From Telopea speciosissima (Eukaryota; Streptophyta; Magnoliopsida; Proteales; Proteaceae): a stretch of DNA of 64,000 nucleotides. The stretch spans positions 3,224,001 to 3,288,000 of the forward strand of contig NC_057924.1 of the NCBI RefSeq assembly GCF_018873765.1. The letters run 5' to 3'. Numbering within the stretch: position 1 is the stretch's first letter; the number at the start of each line of letters is the position of its first letter. Positions 1-13,618 of this stretch are shown here, piece after piece. The notes under the pieces were generated by a model. That model ran no database searches. It saw only the letters and a list, made by a program, of their open reading frames with translations, and was not told the DNA's origin. The translations under genes and the position numbers were made by a program.

Positions 1-215
1 ACTGTTTTAAAACGCGTCATATCATGTGAAAATTGACTATCACTTATAAAAGACATTCAATCACAACCAATGTAAGACAAAAATCCGAGACACAACATTG
101 AAGGGGTGGGGAAAGGTAGTAATTCATGTCAATAATTTATTGTGAGTTCAATGCTTCACTCCGGTGAGACTGGCTTCCCATAGCCTTGAACCGAGTTCTT
201 CAAAGTGTGTTGAGG

Positions 216-393
216 TGAATTTTTATCGTATGCGGTTCCTTGACCGGTGCGGTTCCCTAGTGCCTCTCACAAGAGGAGGGTGGACCCCACCGGGCAAAGT
301 GTTCGGTCAGGTGCTTCGGGTGGGTCCCAACCCCCTCTTGTGAGGGGCACTAGGGAACTGCACCGGTCAGGGAACCGTAGACGATAACGATTG
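216..393. mobile_element. Foldback MITE, about 178 bp
   Basis: Nearly the whole segment is an inverted repeat. The left arm (TTATCGTATGCGGTTCCTTG, CCTCTCACAAGAGGAGGG) pairs with a right arm around 325-390. A 9-bp flank, GTGTTGAGG at 207-215 against GTGTTGAGA at 394-402 (8/9), is a probable target duplication. It has no coding capacity. The 9-bp duplication suggests mobilisation by a Mutator-like transposase (inference). Confidence 0.7.
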
Positions 394-402
394 GTGTTGA
401 GA

Positions 403-1787
403 TTGACAAGTGAGATGTGAGAGCGGCTCTGTTTAACAATTGGCTGGAGATTTTTATTCTTATGGCACAACAAGAAACTATTATAAATGAGAAAATTCGG
501 TCGAAACTGTCGAAACCATCGAGATATCTCGATTTCGTAGGTTTCCAAGACGAGATGGAGGGGTATTTTAAAAACGACATGGTTTCGACTCGGTATCGAC
601 AGTTTCGAAACATGGTTGAACCACCTTGAACCAGCCCTATATAATACCTCATCTCGACCAAGAAAGGCATTTCTCAACTTGGTTTCGATAGAAACCCCTC
701 CAACCAAGGTTTCGCCATGAATAAAAAAAGTTTCAAGTTTAGATCTGATTTTGGTTGGTTTCGATCAAATCTCAGTTTTCAGCCTGGTCGAAACCCGAGT
801 TCTTGATCCTTGGTACTAATGACACTGGATATCCTTAAAATGCAACAGAATGTAAGATGTCCTCCCTCCTTCACAATTAAAGGAATGGGAAGTTAAAAAC
901 AAACATTACTGTTAGTTCTTTTTATATTTTGGGTTATACAAAAAATAAAATTTTGGAATTGTAATCTATTGAAATCTTTGGAGCGAATCACTTTTTCTTG
1001 GTCTGATTTATTTAGTGTGTAGTGGTAATTCTTTGAGCACACTAATTAACCTGTAGTCTGTTAATATCCTTTGTTGTAAGGTTGAGATGGATACAAGTTC
1101 CAATTGAGAGAGAGGGAGGTCTTCTTTGAGTTTTATTACTTATGAAGGGAGGTATAGGGTTTGCCTTCACTCTTGGTGAAGAGAAAATTTCAGACCTTCG
1201 ACAGTAAAGGGTGGGAGTTAATGATGACATTTAGGGTTCCAGAGTCCAATCATGGTGCCAAATCACCTTCGATCTAACTTTGATGGGAGTCATTTTCTGT
1301 CATATTCAACGAAGACCTTCGGATGCCCAAATTTGAAAGAGTGACCTGATTCAAATTGAGTGAACCAAAAGGGCTTGGGACAGACCTAAGGTAACCATTG
1401 GAAAAGTGGTGAAGAAAGACATGCTTAGCTTAGGTCTACATGGGACTATAGGAGCAGCTTCTGCTCATGTTATTAATTTCATTATTCAGCATCATGAACA
1501 TAAAATTGTCAAAAGACTATACCTACACAATAACAAATTCTAATTACACAGAAGGTGGGAAACTTAAAGGGAAAGCCTACCAAGAGACAATCTACATCTT
1601 GCTCAACTGAAAGGAAGATTTACTTTACAAGACTACTTTTTAAGGATTAGAAGCACTTTCAAAAAGAACAAAGCATCCCTTCCCAGTTAAAAAGGTGATC
1701 CCGGCATTCTATTACTGCAAAAGAACTTTCATCTTTTTGTTGTTGTTCTTCTAAGCTTCTTTGCCCCAACAAAAGAAAAAAAGGTGG
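403..1787. other. Intergenic sequence downstream of fimbrin with degenerate TTTCGA-rich repeats
   Basis: No gene seen. From about 490 to 810 the sequence is a loose array of short motifs (GGTTTCGA, CGAAACC, TCGAAAC) in both orientations, probably a decayed repeat. The stretch 1130-1260 resembles dispersed sequences near 26.1 and 27.1 kb (GATGACATT, then CCAATCATGGTGCC). The rest is unique-looking AT-rich DNA that includes the fimbrin 3' UTR. Confidence 0.5.
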
Positions 1788-4700
1788 TCATTCTTCGATG
1801 GAAACATTGTCATTTTCAATCTGGGAAGACGTCACAGATGCAGTATCAGAGGCTGCATCATCCATGGTCATATTTGAGATCTCACTTGCCAGACTGCCTC
1901 TATCCGCTTCATCCACACAAGATGCCGGGGATGAGTCTGGTGCAGAGGCTTCAGTGGGGGATAAATCTGATCCTTCCACTGGTTTTTGTAAGCTCCAGTA
2001 CATAATGCTGGCTGTTAGAGTGAGGATCATCTTCTGGTTCACCTGCCAGAACAACAAGTATATTAGACAGTTGAACTTAAAATTCGAACCTAAACGATTT
2101 TGACCACATGATTCAGTTCACAATTCTATCAAAGTTGCAACTTAAACAGAAAAAATGTTTTGGCTTTTCTGTTTGAGGAAAAGGAAAACTCTGGTCATAT
2201 AGACTTATACAACATAAATACATGGTATATATGTGGTAGTTGTAATGCCAGGCCTCTGAAATTCACATACAGTACCATATGTTTTAGCAGAAGTGGGAAG
2301 AAAAAAAATTGCCATGATAGACTCAAGCTTAAAGAAATCCAACATGCAGGTTCTTTGGTCTTTTGCTGAGAACAATATGACCATTTCAATCCCATGAAAT
2401 ACTGGTGGCCTGTCAATCCCACTAATATGGAAGTGAACAGTCACAATGTACTCCTAAATTGGATCTGGTATTGAGTCTTTTAATTAGGTGGTGTGAGTTT
2501 GTGAGACATTCCTACTCCCCATCTTCACAAAACAAATAAAAAAGTGGCAAGCAAAATAAATACACTAGTTCGCTAAAAATATGCTCTTACCTCCATGATA
2601 TCCTCGGGCAATAAGAAAATGGAACACCCAAGCTTTCGTGCAACACTGATTATATATGTGGCATTTAACTTCTTTTCCTCATCTGGCATTTTCCGTAGCA
2701 GAAAAACAATAAGACAGTCATTGTCATTTTCAACTCCATTGATATATTATTAATTATTTACCAAGATGGGAAATTTAATTCGACGTAACAGGCAACATAT
2801 TTCGAGTATCATGCCCTAAGAAAATTTGAAATATACAAATAGTGCTGCACTCCTCATTTTCTTGTAAAGGGCTTCAAAACCCACAATTCCCTAGATAATT
2901 GGTTTCACTTACCATAGGAACAGAATTCAGTGTGATGGGATTACAGGAGTCTAGTTGCAAGAAAACATACCAGTTTCACCCTTTGTCACAAGGTTCCAGT
3001 TGACTACCCTTGGCTCAACAACACTAAGAAGTTCGAGAAAAAATAACCCATTTGATAGGTTCTTATCCTGAAGAAGAGTAGAAATACACTCAAGATCATA
3101 AATCACAGTTCAGGATTTAGGGGCTAATCAAACAAAGTAAGGTTTCTTTACCTTAAAGCTCTCCATTTGAGAAGCTCTGCCTGCTTTTTTCACCTTTTGA
3201 TTTGCCCAATTTAGGATATCTGCATCTGTCATCTCCTTCCCTTGGGAATGGAATCTCAAGTTCTTAAGGAGTTGGAGCATATTAAACCTCATCAACTGCC
3301 ATAGGAATGCTGAAACAGACCTAAAATTTCAGTGAAGTTGAACCACAGAACATGCTTATGACAAGCATGATATGGATGTCGCAAGTTGCACTGAGAACTT
3401 CTAAAAATAATGTTTATTAAGAAACATGGAGCCAAATTGCATTGGGAAATTCTAAAACTGAAGCTCATTAAGAAATGTAGAACCTTTTTTATTTAAATAA
3501 ATAAACAAATAACTTGGTGTGATAATGAATTTGGAAATTGATTAATGCCATGAAGCTATTCTTATGAGGATTCTACTGCTAGTTCAAAAAATCTTGAGGA
3601 GCCACCATCATAATATTAGTTCTGCAATTCAGGTGACAGAAGCCAGCATCATAATGTTTGATTCATTTATGAAATGCTATAGCTAACATGCTATTGTGAG
3701 TTGTGAACAAAAAAGAAAAGATGTGACAGAGACTGTGAGGACCATTACAATTTAATATCAATCAAAGTATGCAGTTAGACCCTTACATCTTGGCTAATTT
3801 GACAAACATAAAAGAGCTCCCACAATTTGAGTAAATTTTAGCGTAAAAAACGTGAGTTGATAAAGAAAAGCACAGTATGGAAAAACTGAAAAAGGCACCT
3901 CTAAATAAGTATGATACATGGAGATAAAATGAATAAAAGGAGTAAGCCACTCAGAGCAACATCTGGCCTCTCCAGCGTCATATTAAAATGGAATAATTTC
4001 CCCTACACAGTCTACTGTAGACGAGCTTCTCTCCATGGTTCACATAGTTCTGCCACGTGGCAGATGGTGTGGCAATTTCAACTGTTTAATAAACAGGGCA
4101 AGGTTTGGATTGGCCACTTGTCAAATGTCAGACAAATTCAATCATTGACCCTCCCATGTACATACACACACCCTTTGGTAGTCCATGCAGCCTCTCCGTA
4201 CTCCTGAATTTTTCAATGCTTCATTTTGCCACTTGGGAAACTCAATTGTGGCTAAAACTTCACATGTGAGCAAGGGACCTCAGGGTCCACCTGTCCACAA
4301 AAGTTGGGCCCCCCATCCAAAATGCCATGTAGCTAAAAAAAAGGTGAGTCGCTAGAGAAGATCCTCAACCCTAACCAGCTTCACAACATGAAGAGAGTAG
4401 AATAAAGCAAGATATGGCTCAACATGCAGGACAGATAGGAAGGCAACTCTTTGCAGAATCACTTGGTGGCATCATGGATATCAATTTGACCAGAAAAAGT
4501 CCTAAAAGGCGGCAGGGGATACTATTACACAAAATTATGTAAAGTTTTATGCTTTTTTCAACTACTGTGTAAGGAGAAGCGAATAGCACCTGCCAATGAT
4601 TGAATCCAAATGCAGACCTGAATGATTCTAATGTAGGGGAGAGAATTTCTAAGACCACAGAATCTAGTGGCCATGAAAGCATAGAAATCAAGAAATTTTT

Positions 4701-7700
4701 CAATGTTGCTATTCATGGCTTCTGGATTTCTCGCAGTTATAGCGTAAACCATGAAGGAGAAAGGAAGAAAAAGGACAGATAGAGAGAGCTACAGTCTAAG
4801 TTACCAGGTATGCTGAAAAAAGTTCAGGAAAAAAATTCATCCTGTTCTCCAAAATCCTTCATTCATCTTGCTGCAAATTTCCCATGTGATAGCCGCTCCA
4901 GACAATGAAGATTCCTTCTATCATGTAACCCCAACTTGTCAAAATAGGATATGATCGAGGGAAACAAGTAAGAAGATATGAATCCTGCATTTCCTCCTTT
5001 ATTATGTATACACCCTCAATGACTCTAATCAACTCATGTTGAGAGCTTTAATACTATAATAACAGCATCCACTAAAACTGTTAACCTAATGAAACCATCC
5101 AGCCCAGTGATTGGACAGTCTTACCCATTTGAACCTGAAAATCCCATAGAGACATTTTAATCTATTCCAGCTAAAATTTATTACTTGATTGTCATGGTGA
5201 CTGCCCAAGATATCTGCACAGGATAATCTAACCATTGATGGCTGAAAAGTCTAGGCTCTTCTACATTCAGGGGCGGGCGAAAGGAGGGATGAAACAAAAA
5301 CAAAATCACCATTGGTTAAGGGTATACCTACACCCAGCCCTTTGATACCCCTTGTCAGATTCAAATGCTCCTTTTATTATTTGACACATGTCAGGAAGAT
5401 CATTCCCTCCACCAAAATTGTTCTTTCTGTAGCAATCACTTTAACGCTTAGATAAATAGAGACGGTAGCCCAAAATTCTTCTGGTAATTATAGATTTAAT
5501 TTAGAAAATGTTAAATGTAATCTTCTATCGAACTAATTTCACGCAGTTCACCAATAACTGGCTCTTCCTCAAAGTTTCTGGGTTTTTGAACATATTCTAT
5601 GGTCCGTTGGTGAACCTGAAAAAAAGTTTTTTTTTTTTTGGAGGAATATCCTGAAACAAAGTTAAAAGTATTATATAAACTAGAAAGGGAAAAAGAAAAA
5701 GGATAGAGCAGAGGATGCTGGAAATTTAACATTTCAGCAGACAGGTTATCTCTTTAATCAAAAGAAGAAGAAGAATGTTACAGATGAATGCATTACTATT
5801 TGTGCCCAAAAAATATCACTGGAAACATCTTACTATTTGTGCCCAAAAATGCCACTGGAAATGTCTACTTAAGTCTGTGTTCAAAAGGGAAAGTACTTAC
5901 GTTAGTGAAGGAAAAAAGTTCTGAAATCATGATGGAAATAGCCCCAATATGTGTCAACTGGGGCAGCCCAATTCGGGACATCCATGGGTGGAATATAAAC
6001 ACTTAATTTATGCCTATATCTTGCATTCAAGTGGCCAGTTAATGATGTAGTTTGGTCCAATAGAACTAGAATGAACCAAGCCATATGTTGGACAGATTTG
6101 ATTTAATTTCAGATTGACTACTCTTCACAGTTCTTCCCCGGTTTCAACTATGAGTCAAAATTTTCTAATTACTCTCACATTACTTATCCAAACATTCTCA
6201 TCTTCTAAGGGGTGTTACTATTCGTTGTGAGGATTAGGAATCTCAAGTTTAGTCTTCATCTGAGAAGTTTTACTTTTCTGTTGATCGTGTCAACCATGAG
6301 TTGACTTTGGGGATCTGAGTGTATTTTTGAGATCCTGTTCTGTGAGATTAGGTCTAGTAATTACTACAGTTCTGGTCTTGCACCAGTTAAAATGGCTGTT
6401 TTCTACCTAGTTATCACAAACAGGAACAGTGGGAGAAATGATACAATTAATGGAAACAGAAGATGCATCTAAACTGGATTACTAGTTTACTACACTAAGT
6501 AGGAAAAGCAACCCCATAAGGACATGGGAAAAACCACAAATATGCTTCCTCAGAAGCATCGACTCATGGTGGAAATGGATTTCATCTACCTATGGCTTTT
6601 CTACTGCTATCCATCCTAGGGACAGCCTACCAACTTTGAACACTTTGGAGAGATGAGTGAGTGATTTTACAAATTAGGTATTGGATAAAATTTGTGCATC
6701 TGAATTCTGCCATCAACGAAAGAACATAACTTGCAATCTAAGTTTATGATACACAACTTTGCTTCTTCATTCATTCTTCTACTAGCAACTGAGAGCCCAT
6801 GGTTTTCAGAGCAGAAAACATAATTTGAGTATCATTGAAAAAGCACTGCTCGGCACTCGGCAGTTTCATCGTATTGTTTGGTCAATCTGTATGGGTTTGG
6901 TGTGAAATTTTCCCTTGTGCGATATAAAATTTAATGATAAAGTAAATATGCACTTATTTATAGTACAGTGTAGCAGACTGTGTAATACCTATATGTGGGC
7001 TAGCTTCCTGCAACCAAATCTCATAATAATTATAGTACAACTTCAAACAGTACCATAGCCCAAAAATAAAATATACTCAACATAGCAAAATAAAGAGGTA
7101 GGTCAATCAGGCAGATCAGCTAGTCAGAAGGATAAACTCACCAAGTATGAGCTTCTTATTTCCCTGTACAAAGTCATTTCCAGCTACATTGACTAGTGAG
7201 AATTTCAATTGTTTCCCAATCCCGATAACTTGGTTGCAATTCTCGACTTTTCTAAATGGCATCTTAATGGGAGGTTTTGTTGACTGCTTCCAGTTAACTG
7301 ATCCTGGAGACACTTTGTCTAGTACTTCTAAAAGGACCCATCTGCATGCATGGGAAATACACATCAAGCAGGATCCACAGATGCTTCTGACTCTTAAATG
7401 CCTAGAGAACACAAGCTCACCCATTTCTGACATCCTCAAACACATTATTGACGTATGTAACAATTCCAAGACTGTTGATCCACAGTCGGAAGCATCTCTC
7501 CTCCCTAGATACTTGCACATCATCTGTCGTCATCATCTCTGCAAAGGAGATCTTTGTGTCATCCATTGACAGGCCATTTCTGCAAAAGAGATCCAAGCCT
7601 TTATTACCACATATGTTCGCATACTTACAGAAGAGAACTAGCCACAATTGGCACAAAGCAGAGAAAAGGAAGTAGATGATTTTTATGCTAATGGGCAGCC

Positions 7701-10700
7701 ACATATTACCCAAGGATCTGTACAATAAAGACAACTAATCAAGGAAATACTGAAGCATCACAAATGCATAGGGTTAAGAACAGAACAGACACTGAAGTAT
7801 GTGGCTGTGAAAAAGATTGTGAATTTCTTGCCAAAAAATACAAGTGGGTAAGGGATCTGCTAACAAATTGTCACTTAATTTCCCTTCATTTTATTTCCTT
7901 AATAATTAAGGCCACCCCATGTGATCCTCTAGGTTTTAGACTGAGAGCATTACCCTAATAATCTAATATGCTCCCCCCCCCCCCCTTCATTTCTTTCTTG
8001 TTTTGTCTTTTTTACTATATGACATTTCCCCACCTATGATCCCTGTGGCTAAGAGAAGGTGGTAAGTCATATACTGAAATGCTTTCACGTGTTGGGAAAG
8101 CATGACATTTCTATCACACAAAGGGAAGATAGTTTTATCATTTCCCACTACCCAAATCCATGTGGGAGTGTAAATGACCCTACCAATATAAAGTGGCATA
8201 GAGATGTATAGTTTGATCATTTCCTGCTACCCAAATCCAGGTGGGAGTGTAAATGACCCTACCAATATCAAGTGGCATAGAGATGTCTACCATTAGACAG
8301 ACTAACAAAATGCAATTATATCTTATGAAGTAAAAGCTGCATACACAGAAACAGATATAAAAAGAGCATCCCAGTGCACGAGGCTCCTGCTACTGCAGGG
8401 TTTGGGAGGGGCAAATGTAAACAGCCGTATCCCTTGCTTCGCAGGAGAGGCTGTTTCCAAGTTTTGAACCCGCAACCAACAGGTTGCAATAGCGCAACGG
8501 TTGATCGCGATGTAATCTTTAAGGGCTATAGCTGTCACACCATAACATAAAGGCAATCAATTATCATATGGAAATACCACAAAAAGGGCAGGGGAGGGGG
8601 ATAAAAACTCCAAAGCATAAGAAAAGGATAAACTACAATTTTTTTGTCACCTTTGGTGGAAGACCTGTGCGACGAATGCAAGATTCAGATTTGGTGAGCC
8701 TTCAACAATATCCTTTGGTGTTAAGTATCTTTTACAGTCCATCCGTTCCGCATGCTCAAGTATCAATTTTGCTCTTTCAGTGGGATCCTTAGTATTTAAT
8801 GCACCTGGGCTACAGTGCTCTGGGGCAAGAACATTGAGAAGGTAAGCATAAGCTTCACCATCCTGCACATGCATATGCTCATGATTAGTAAAATTATATC
8901 CCATAATAAAAAACAATATTCTAGATCATGTCTGATTAAAATGGTTGTAATAATACTAGATAAAGTGTGTCTTCGACAGATCGAGCTTGATATAACATGA
9001 GATTCACTAGCAAGTCCCTTGATAGAAATTAAAATTAAGATCTAAGAAGTTGGAAGCATGTAAGGCCCAAGGTCACAAAAAAGTGTGTTTGGACAATGAG
9101 GAAAGTTCATATGTTTTAGACTTCAAGAAAGTTTGAGATGAAGTGGCACAAGTCATGATGGAACAAAAGTATTGAGTGCTTGTAATATGAACAAAGGTGT
9201 TTTGGAGCTAGAGTTTGGAAAGAGTATTCCATATTAGCTCGAGGATCATGTTAAGGAATACTTCCACTAACTAAGCTCCAGTCTACACGCATTCTGCTTT
9301 GGAAACCTACCATCAACTATGAGGATTTTAAAATACAAAAACAAAACTGATTTGTTCTAGCAGAAGCTATGCCAATCAATGCCCAAGACTGCTCACTTGC
9401 CCACACCTTTCCCCTTCATATATTTATAAATGATTTTGGCTTGGATTTGGGACTGTATGGTTCCTTATAAGGAGAGTTTTGTGAAAGCCCACAACTAAAG
9501 TTCCACTAGTGATGATTATCATATTTAAGAGCATGTAAGCTTAATGTTGCCCTTGCCAATATAAAGGACAAATCAGCGGATATTTCTCTTACCTTTACAT
9601 CAGAAGAGAAGTTTGTAATAGTTTTCTTGTAGCCTGCTTTTTTCAAATGGAAATTCATCCAACGTAGTAAGACTTTTTCTGGTGCCAAACCCATAAGCTC
9701 CTCCACCTCCTGGTCATATCAACATTGTAAAGAGCAATTTAATAATTTTGCCTCTCAAGACATATGTAAGAAGATTATAAAAAATTACAAAAAAAATATT
9801 CTACTTTTTGATTCAGGGAAAAAAAAGAGAGGCATCAATGTGTATTTACCTGGCTATCATCAACCAACTCTACCAGTTGAGGTGTCTTCTTAAGGTTGAG
9901 GTCCGCTAACAGTTGGATCTGATATCACCAAAATTGCAGTGGGCTAACACGAATAAGTATAATTGGGAAAAAAAATTTAACCTTTATCAATTAAATCACT
10001 GAATTTGGATTTGTAAAATTTTCCATTATCCCTTTTTATTTTGGTATCCTAGAAAGATTTATGCTTGTATTGTTAACACACAATAAGTTTAGACACTCAC
10101 CTTTATAATTTGAGAAATCAACCCAACTACAAGATGGGGCTGCAAGGAAAACAAAGGAATATCAACAACAAGAACGAAACTGAGGAGTCCTCAAATTCTT
10201 GACACAAGGCTAACGAATCTCAAATGTATAACTGGAAATGGCTGAACTAACCCTTCCTTCAACCAAGTCCTGTGTTCCAATGTTAACCACAGTGCAGCCA
10301 ATGGCCTTTGCAGAATTAAGGCAGAGGGTATGGTTTTCATTCCTTTCCCAAGGATTTAGTACTTTTTTGGTGTTAATAGCTCGTTCATCTATTGTCCCGG
10401 GCACCGCAACATTGATCAACTTACTGTAACAAGGCAATGGATGCATCAACAATCAGATAAGAGCTACGTATATCAAGGATGAAGCAGTAGTAGTAGCGTA
10501 GAACATTGTCATATGGACCCTGCATGTATACCAGAGAAGAACTCCATCTTTAGCAAGATCAATTAGAGCATTTGAAGCAGGATCTATAGGAAGAAAATTC
10601 TTCAGGAATGGATCTTCTCCAAGGTAGCTGTTGATGTGGGCAACATAAGAAGCCTTCTCTGATTCGCTAATGGTGTGGAGAAGGGTGGTAGTGGTGGACT

Positions 10701-11366
10701 TGAGGAATGCTGACGAGTGCTTAGAACCACCCAATTTGGCCGTAGCTCGGGCTTGTAAATTCAAATATGCCTGCCAATTCGATGAGGTTGATCAACATTT
10801 CCATCAATATCCATTCAACTCAAATCAAGAAGGAGAGTTTTTTGTTTTTTTGGAAAATATAACCTCCATTTCTTTTCCTTCTCCACCCAAAAAAAAAACC
10901 GGCTTTATCAATAAAACATAAAAGATAATATAAGAGAAGTAAAATCTGTCCACCGTACTGGGTAGACTCACCCTAAGGAAGGCTTCGAAATCGATCTCAT
11001 CGTTCACATCGGAAGACTCCCCCAAGATAGCAGAGATCTCCTCCTCGGAAAACATCTGATTAAGAGCCTTCAATTTGGCCATTACAGGCGGCAAATCTCC
11101 AAATATCACTTTACCAGATTGGCTCCTCAAGGAAATAAACTAGAAATAAACATAACCCAATTCATATATCACCTCATATCGATCACAAACTCGTCCGGAA
11201 TCAAAATGGGTAGCAAACTCAAAGAAAGCACAAGAGCTGCACCGACTTCATGCGAAAAAAGGAGTTTCAAAATACTTACCTTGGATTTAAGTCCGCGAAG
11301 CTCGACCTGAGTGAACTGGCTCTGGAGCGTCGGATCTGACAGATGAACACCCACGAAGCTGGACAT
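1788..11366 (-). CDS. FIM: Fimbrin (plastin-type actin-bundling protein), 14 coding exons
   Basis: Fimbrin cross-links actin filaments into bundles in the cytoplasm. Coding exons, in transcript order: 11366-11280, 11139-10972, 10770-10532, 10423-10252, 10139-10101, 9918-9850, 9709-9593, 8862-8651, 7579-7421, 7341-7142, 3309-3152, 3067-2971, 2682-2591, 2042-1788. They sum to 2064 bp (687 aa), and all junctions are GT-AG with matching phase. The start reads [12 protein letters not shown], then [11 protein letters not shown], the conserved plant fimbrin N-terminus. An EF-hand-like region follows (about residues 1-75), then four calponin-homology domains in two actin-binding pairs (about 120-370 and 390-620). 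Hallmarks are [63 protein letters not shown] and [13 protein letters not shown]. The acidic Ser-rich tail is variable in the family. One oddity is MMTTDDV in exon 9, where the copies I recall have MMTDDV. The largest intron, 3310-7141, is 3.8 kb. The length matches Arabidopsis FIM5 as remembered; the paralogue assignment is not certain. Confidence 0.97.
8131..8290. repeat. Two-copy tandem repeat, period about 79 bp
   Basis: The unit starting AGTTTTATCATTTCC is repeated at 8210, including CTACCCAAATCCA, GTGGGAGTGTAAATGACCC and AAGTGGCATAGAGATGT in both copies. The copies differ at a few bases only. It lies in fimbrin intron 8 next to the SINE. Confidence 0.8.
8357..8515 (-). repeat. Au-like SINE in fimbrin intron 8
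   Basis: tRNA-derived SINE on the minus strand. The right end has a degraded tRNA-like head (CAACCGTTGCGC, then a box-B-like GCGGGTTCAAAAC). It is followed by GGAAACAGCCTCTCCTGCG, a GTTTACAT segment, and the 3' part GAGCCTCGTGCACTGGGATG with a T-rich end. The layout matches the plant Au SINE and the other copies at 35.8, 38.4 and 56.6 kb. It is the most diverged copy and shows no clear target duplication. Confidence 0.75.
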
Positions 11367-11935
11367 CTTTGCGGCTATAGCGAATTGGGAACGGGGTATA
11401 TCGAAGAAGGAACAGTTAAATTTCTTATCAGAATTCCAGCTTTCAGAGAACTCTCAATAAGTCCCCAACGAGGGGAATTCAACAACAAACTGCCTAGTTA
11501 AAACAAGAACCCATATCCATATTCTCGAGTTAAGCAAATCCCAATGAGAAAATCTCCAATGTCATCATCTTTCTATTGCTGATACAAAAAACTTCGTCAA
11601 AAAAAGCAAGAAAATAATCTTAACCCAGACCAGGAAGTAGAAAAACAGAGAGAACCCAGAGAACAAACCTGTTAAAAATTAAAGAATCATGTAGAAGCAA
11701 ACCCGTTCTCTTCCTTCCACATGATTCTAAAGGATTGACGATATTCTTCTCTATTTGGTTTTGTTTTCGAATAAGGAGAAATAGAGAGAGAGAGAGAGAG
11801 AGAGAAAGAGAAGAAGAATGAAGAAAAAGGATCGATTTTCCTTCGTTGAAGGGCAAAGTGAGGAGAGAAAACCGTATTGCCTTCAGACCCGCGAAGACTG
11901 AGGGGGCCAACCGAGAGATTGCTGTCTCGGAGATC
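11367..11935 (-). promoter_or_regulatory. Fimbrin 5' leader region with CT-repeat
   Basis: Upstream of the fimbrin ATG. A GA run at about 11781-11806 reads as CTCTCT on the sense strand, a pyrimidine patch typical of plant core promoters and leaders. A good acceptor-like string (TTTAATTTTTAACAG on the minus strand, near 11670) suggests a spliced 5' UTR, but no donor could be fixed. No clear TATA box was found. Confidence 0.4.
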
Positions 11936-11999
11936 TTTTTTAAACCTGCATCTCTTATAAGAGGAAGGCCTTGGGATTCAGAGAGAAAGGCTTGAAATT

Positions 12000-13464
12000 G
12001 TGGTTGCCATGACCGGTGGGAATATGGAAATTTTCATCCTTTATCCCTATCAAATTGACACGTGGATGATAAAAATGGAATTAACGAATAACTAAACATT
12101 CTTTCCAGATTAGATTTTGGTTTCCTTTGTGGATCGTCATGCAGAAGAGGTGATCATGGGGCCCACCATTACCCTTTCAGTTATTTTCCCTCTCTTTCCA
12201 AATCACACGTGTATTTATGGTAGTTAGTTATGTGATACATTGATCCCTGCACTGGCCCAGTCATCATAATACGTGGCTAACATGCATGATTTGGGTCCCA
12301 CCTATTTTGCACTGTCAGAAATAATAGAAAGTTCCCCGTACGAATTGAATCATCACATTCCATCATGGCCTAATACGAATGGACGGTGATTGGGCGGTGG
12401 TCAAATAGTTTGACATCTGATGTGTTCACATGAAATAAATATATTTATGACGTGGCATTCTCTGATTGGACAGACCTCATGATAAATAAAGCAAAAAGGT
12501 TTCCTCTCTGGTCTGTGAATGAGAAAACTAAAAAAGCGTATTCCTTTTTTGAAAATGATTTCTTTTCCACATTTTATTAAGGGTGTGGACTATGGTTCAC
12601 AAGAAATAGATTTAGAAAAAAAATTAAAAAAAAAAGGAAGAGGGCTCTTGGGAGTACACCAATGAGGTCCGATAAAATGATATCGTATATTAAAAAGCAT
12701 CGAGATTATTTTATGTGAAGATGATAGTGATAGACACAAAGGTGTTAGCATACTTTGCTCCGACAATTCAAAAAACCCCTTGTCAATACAATCTTGACAT
12801 GGATCGAACCATGTAAGGTCCAAATATCATCGTATATCGGTATTGATCAAGATCAATATCGAAAAAATTTGGCTGATCCGATACCTATAACAACACCTAA
12901 AATTGTGGATGAAACCAATGATAAATTCAATGAGAAAATATTCTCGGATCCGTTGGTGGGGAGGGTCTCTCATTGTCTCTAAATACTTTTCACATAAAAC
13001 GACATCGTTGCCCTCTTATGTAGAAAATTATTCCACCATATCCAATTGGTGCATTCCTTGTGAGTTGTGCCACGTGATCGGAGAACCGCCATAAAAAATC
13101 TCATCCATACAGATGCCCTACATGCATGATATCGCACTAGTACAGGGACTACACGACCATGGAGCCTCTTGACTCTTGTCCTTAAAATTTATATGTTTTT
13201 CTTCTCTTTCAAAAAATCGTTTTTCTCCCCTTTTTTTGATGAGCAAACATACCTTTAAACGATTAATTAATTTAATAGACACTTTTAAAATTGTGCTACG
13301 GTTTATTAAGGCTAAAGCAAAGAATAGATTTTTCTGAAAGATCAATCAATCAAGCGTGAATGAGTACTAACCAGTGAATCTTTAGGGTTCACATCATGAG
13401 ATAAATGCCCAAAAGCAAGGAAGGATTGCACTAATTCTGAATAAATACAATTCAGATTGTATAA
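12000..13464. other. Intergenic sequence upstream of fimbrin
   Basis: AT-rich non-coding sequence. No gene or clear transposon seen. Short TATCGGTATTGATC-type degenerate repeats occur at 12828-12890. Distal promoter elements cannot be resolved by eye. Confidence 0.35.
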
Positions 13465-13618
13465 GGCGCAGTTGCCCGTAGTGGCCTATGTGGTGTAGAT
13501 TGGGTCATGCGCAATGATCGCCTTAGCTCCGCTCAAACAAGGCATTTGGGCAGAGGTAAGACAGTCTTTGCATGCGTGACTTAGTCTGTGCCGCTCAGAC
13601 TGTTACGGGCAGCGCACC
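13465..13618. mobile_element. Small MITE, 154 bp
   Basis: The ends form imperfect inverted repeats: GGCGCAGTTGCCCGTA on the left and, reverse-complemented, GGTGCGCTGCCCGTAA on the right. The interior has no ORF. The target duplication is uncertain (ATA on both sides is possible). Confidence 0.55.

Noticed and set aside
1798-2103. 101-codon plus-strand frame
   Set aside because: Antisense shadow of the last fimbrin exon.
7147-7569. 140-codon plus-strand frame
   Set aside because: Antisense shadow of fimbrin exons 9-10.
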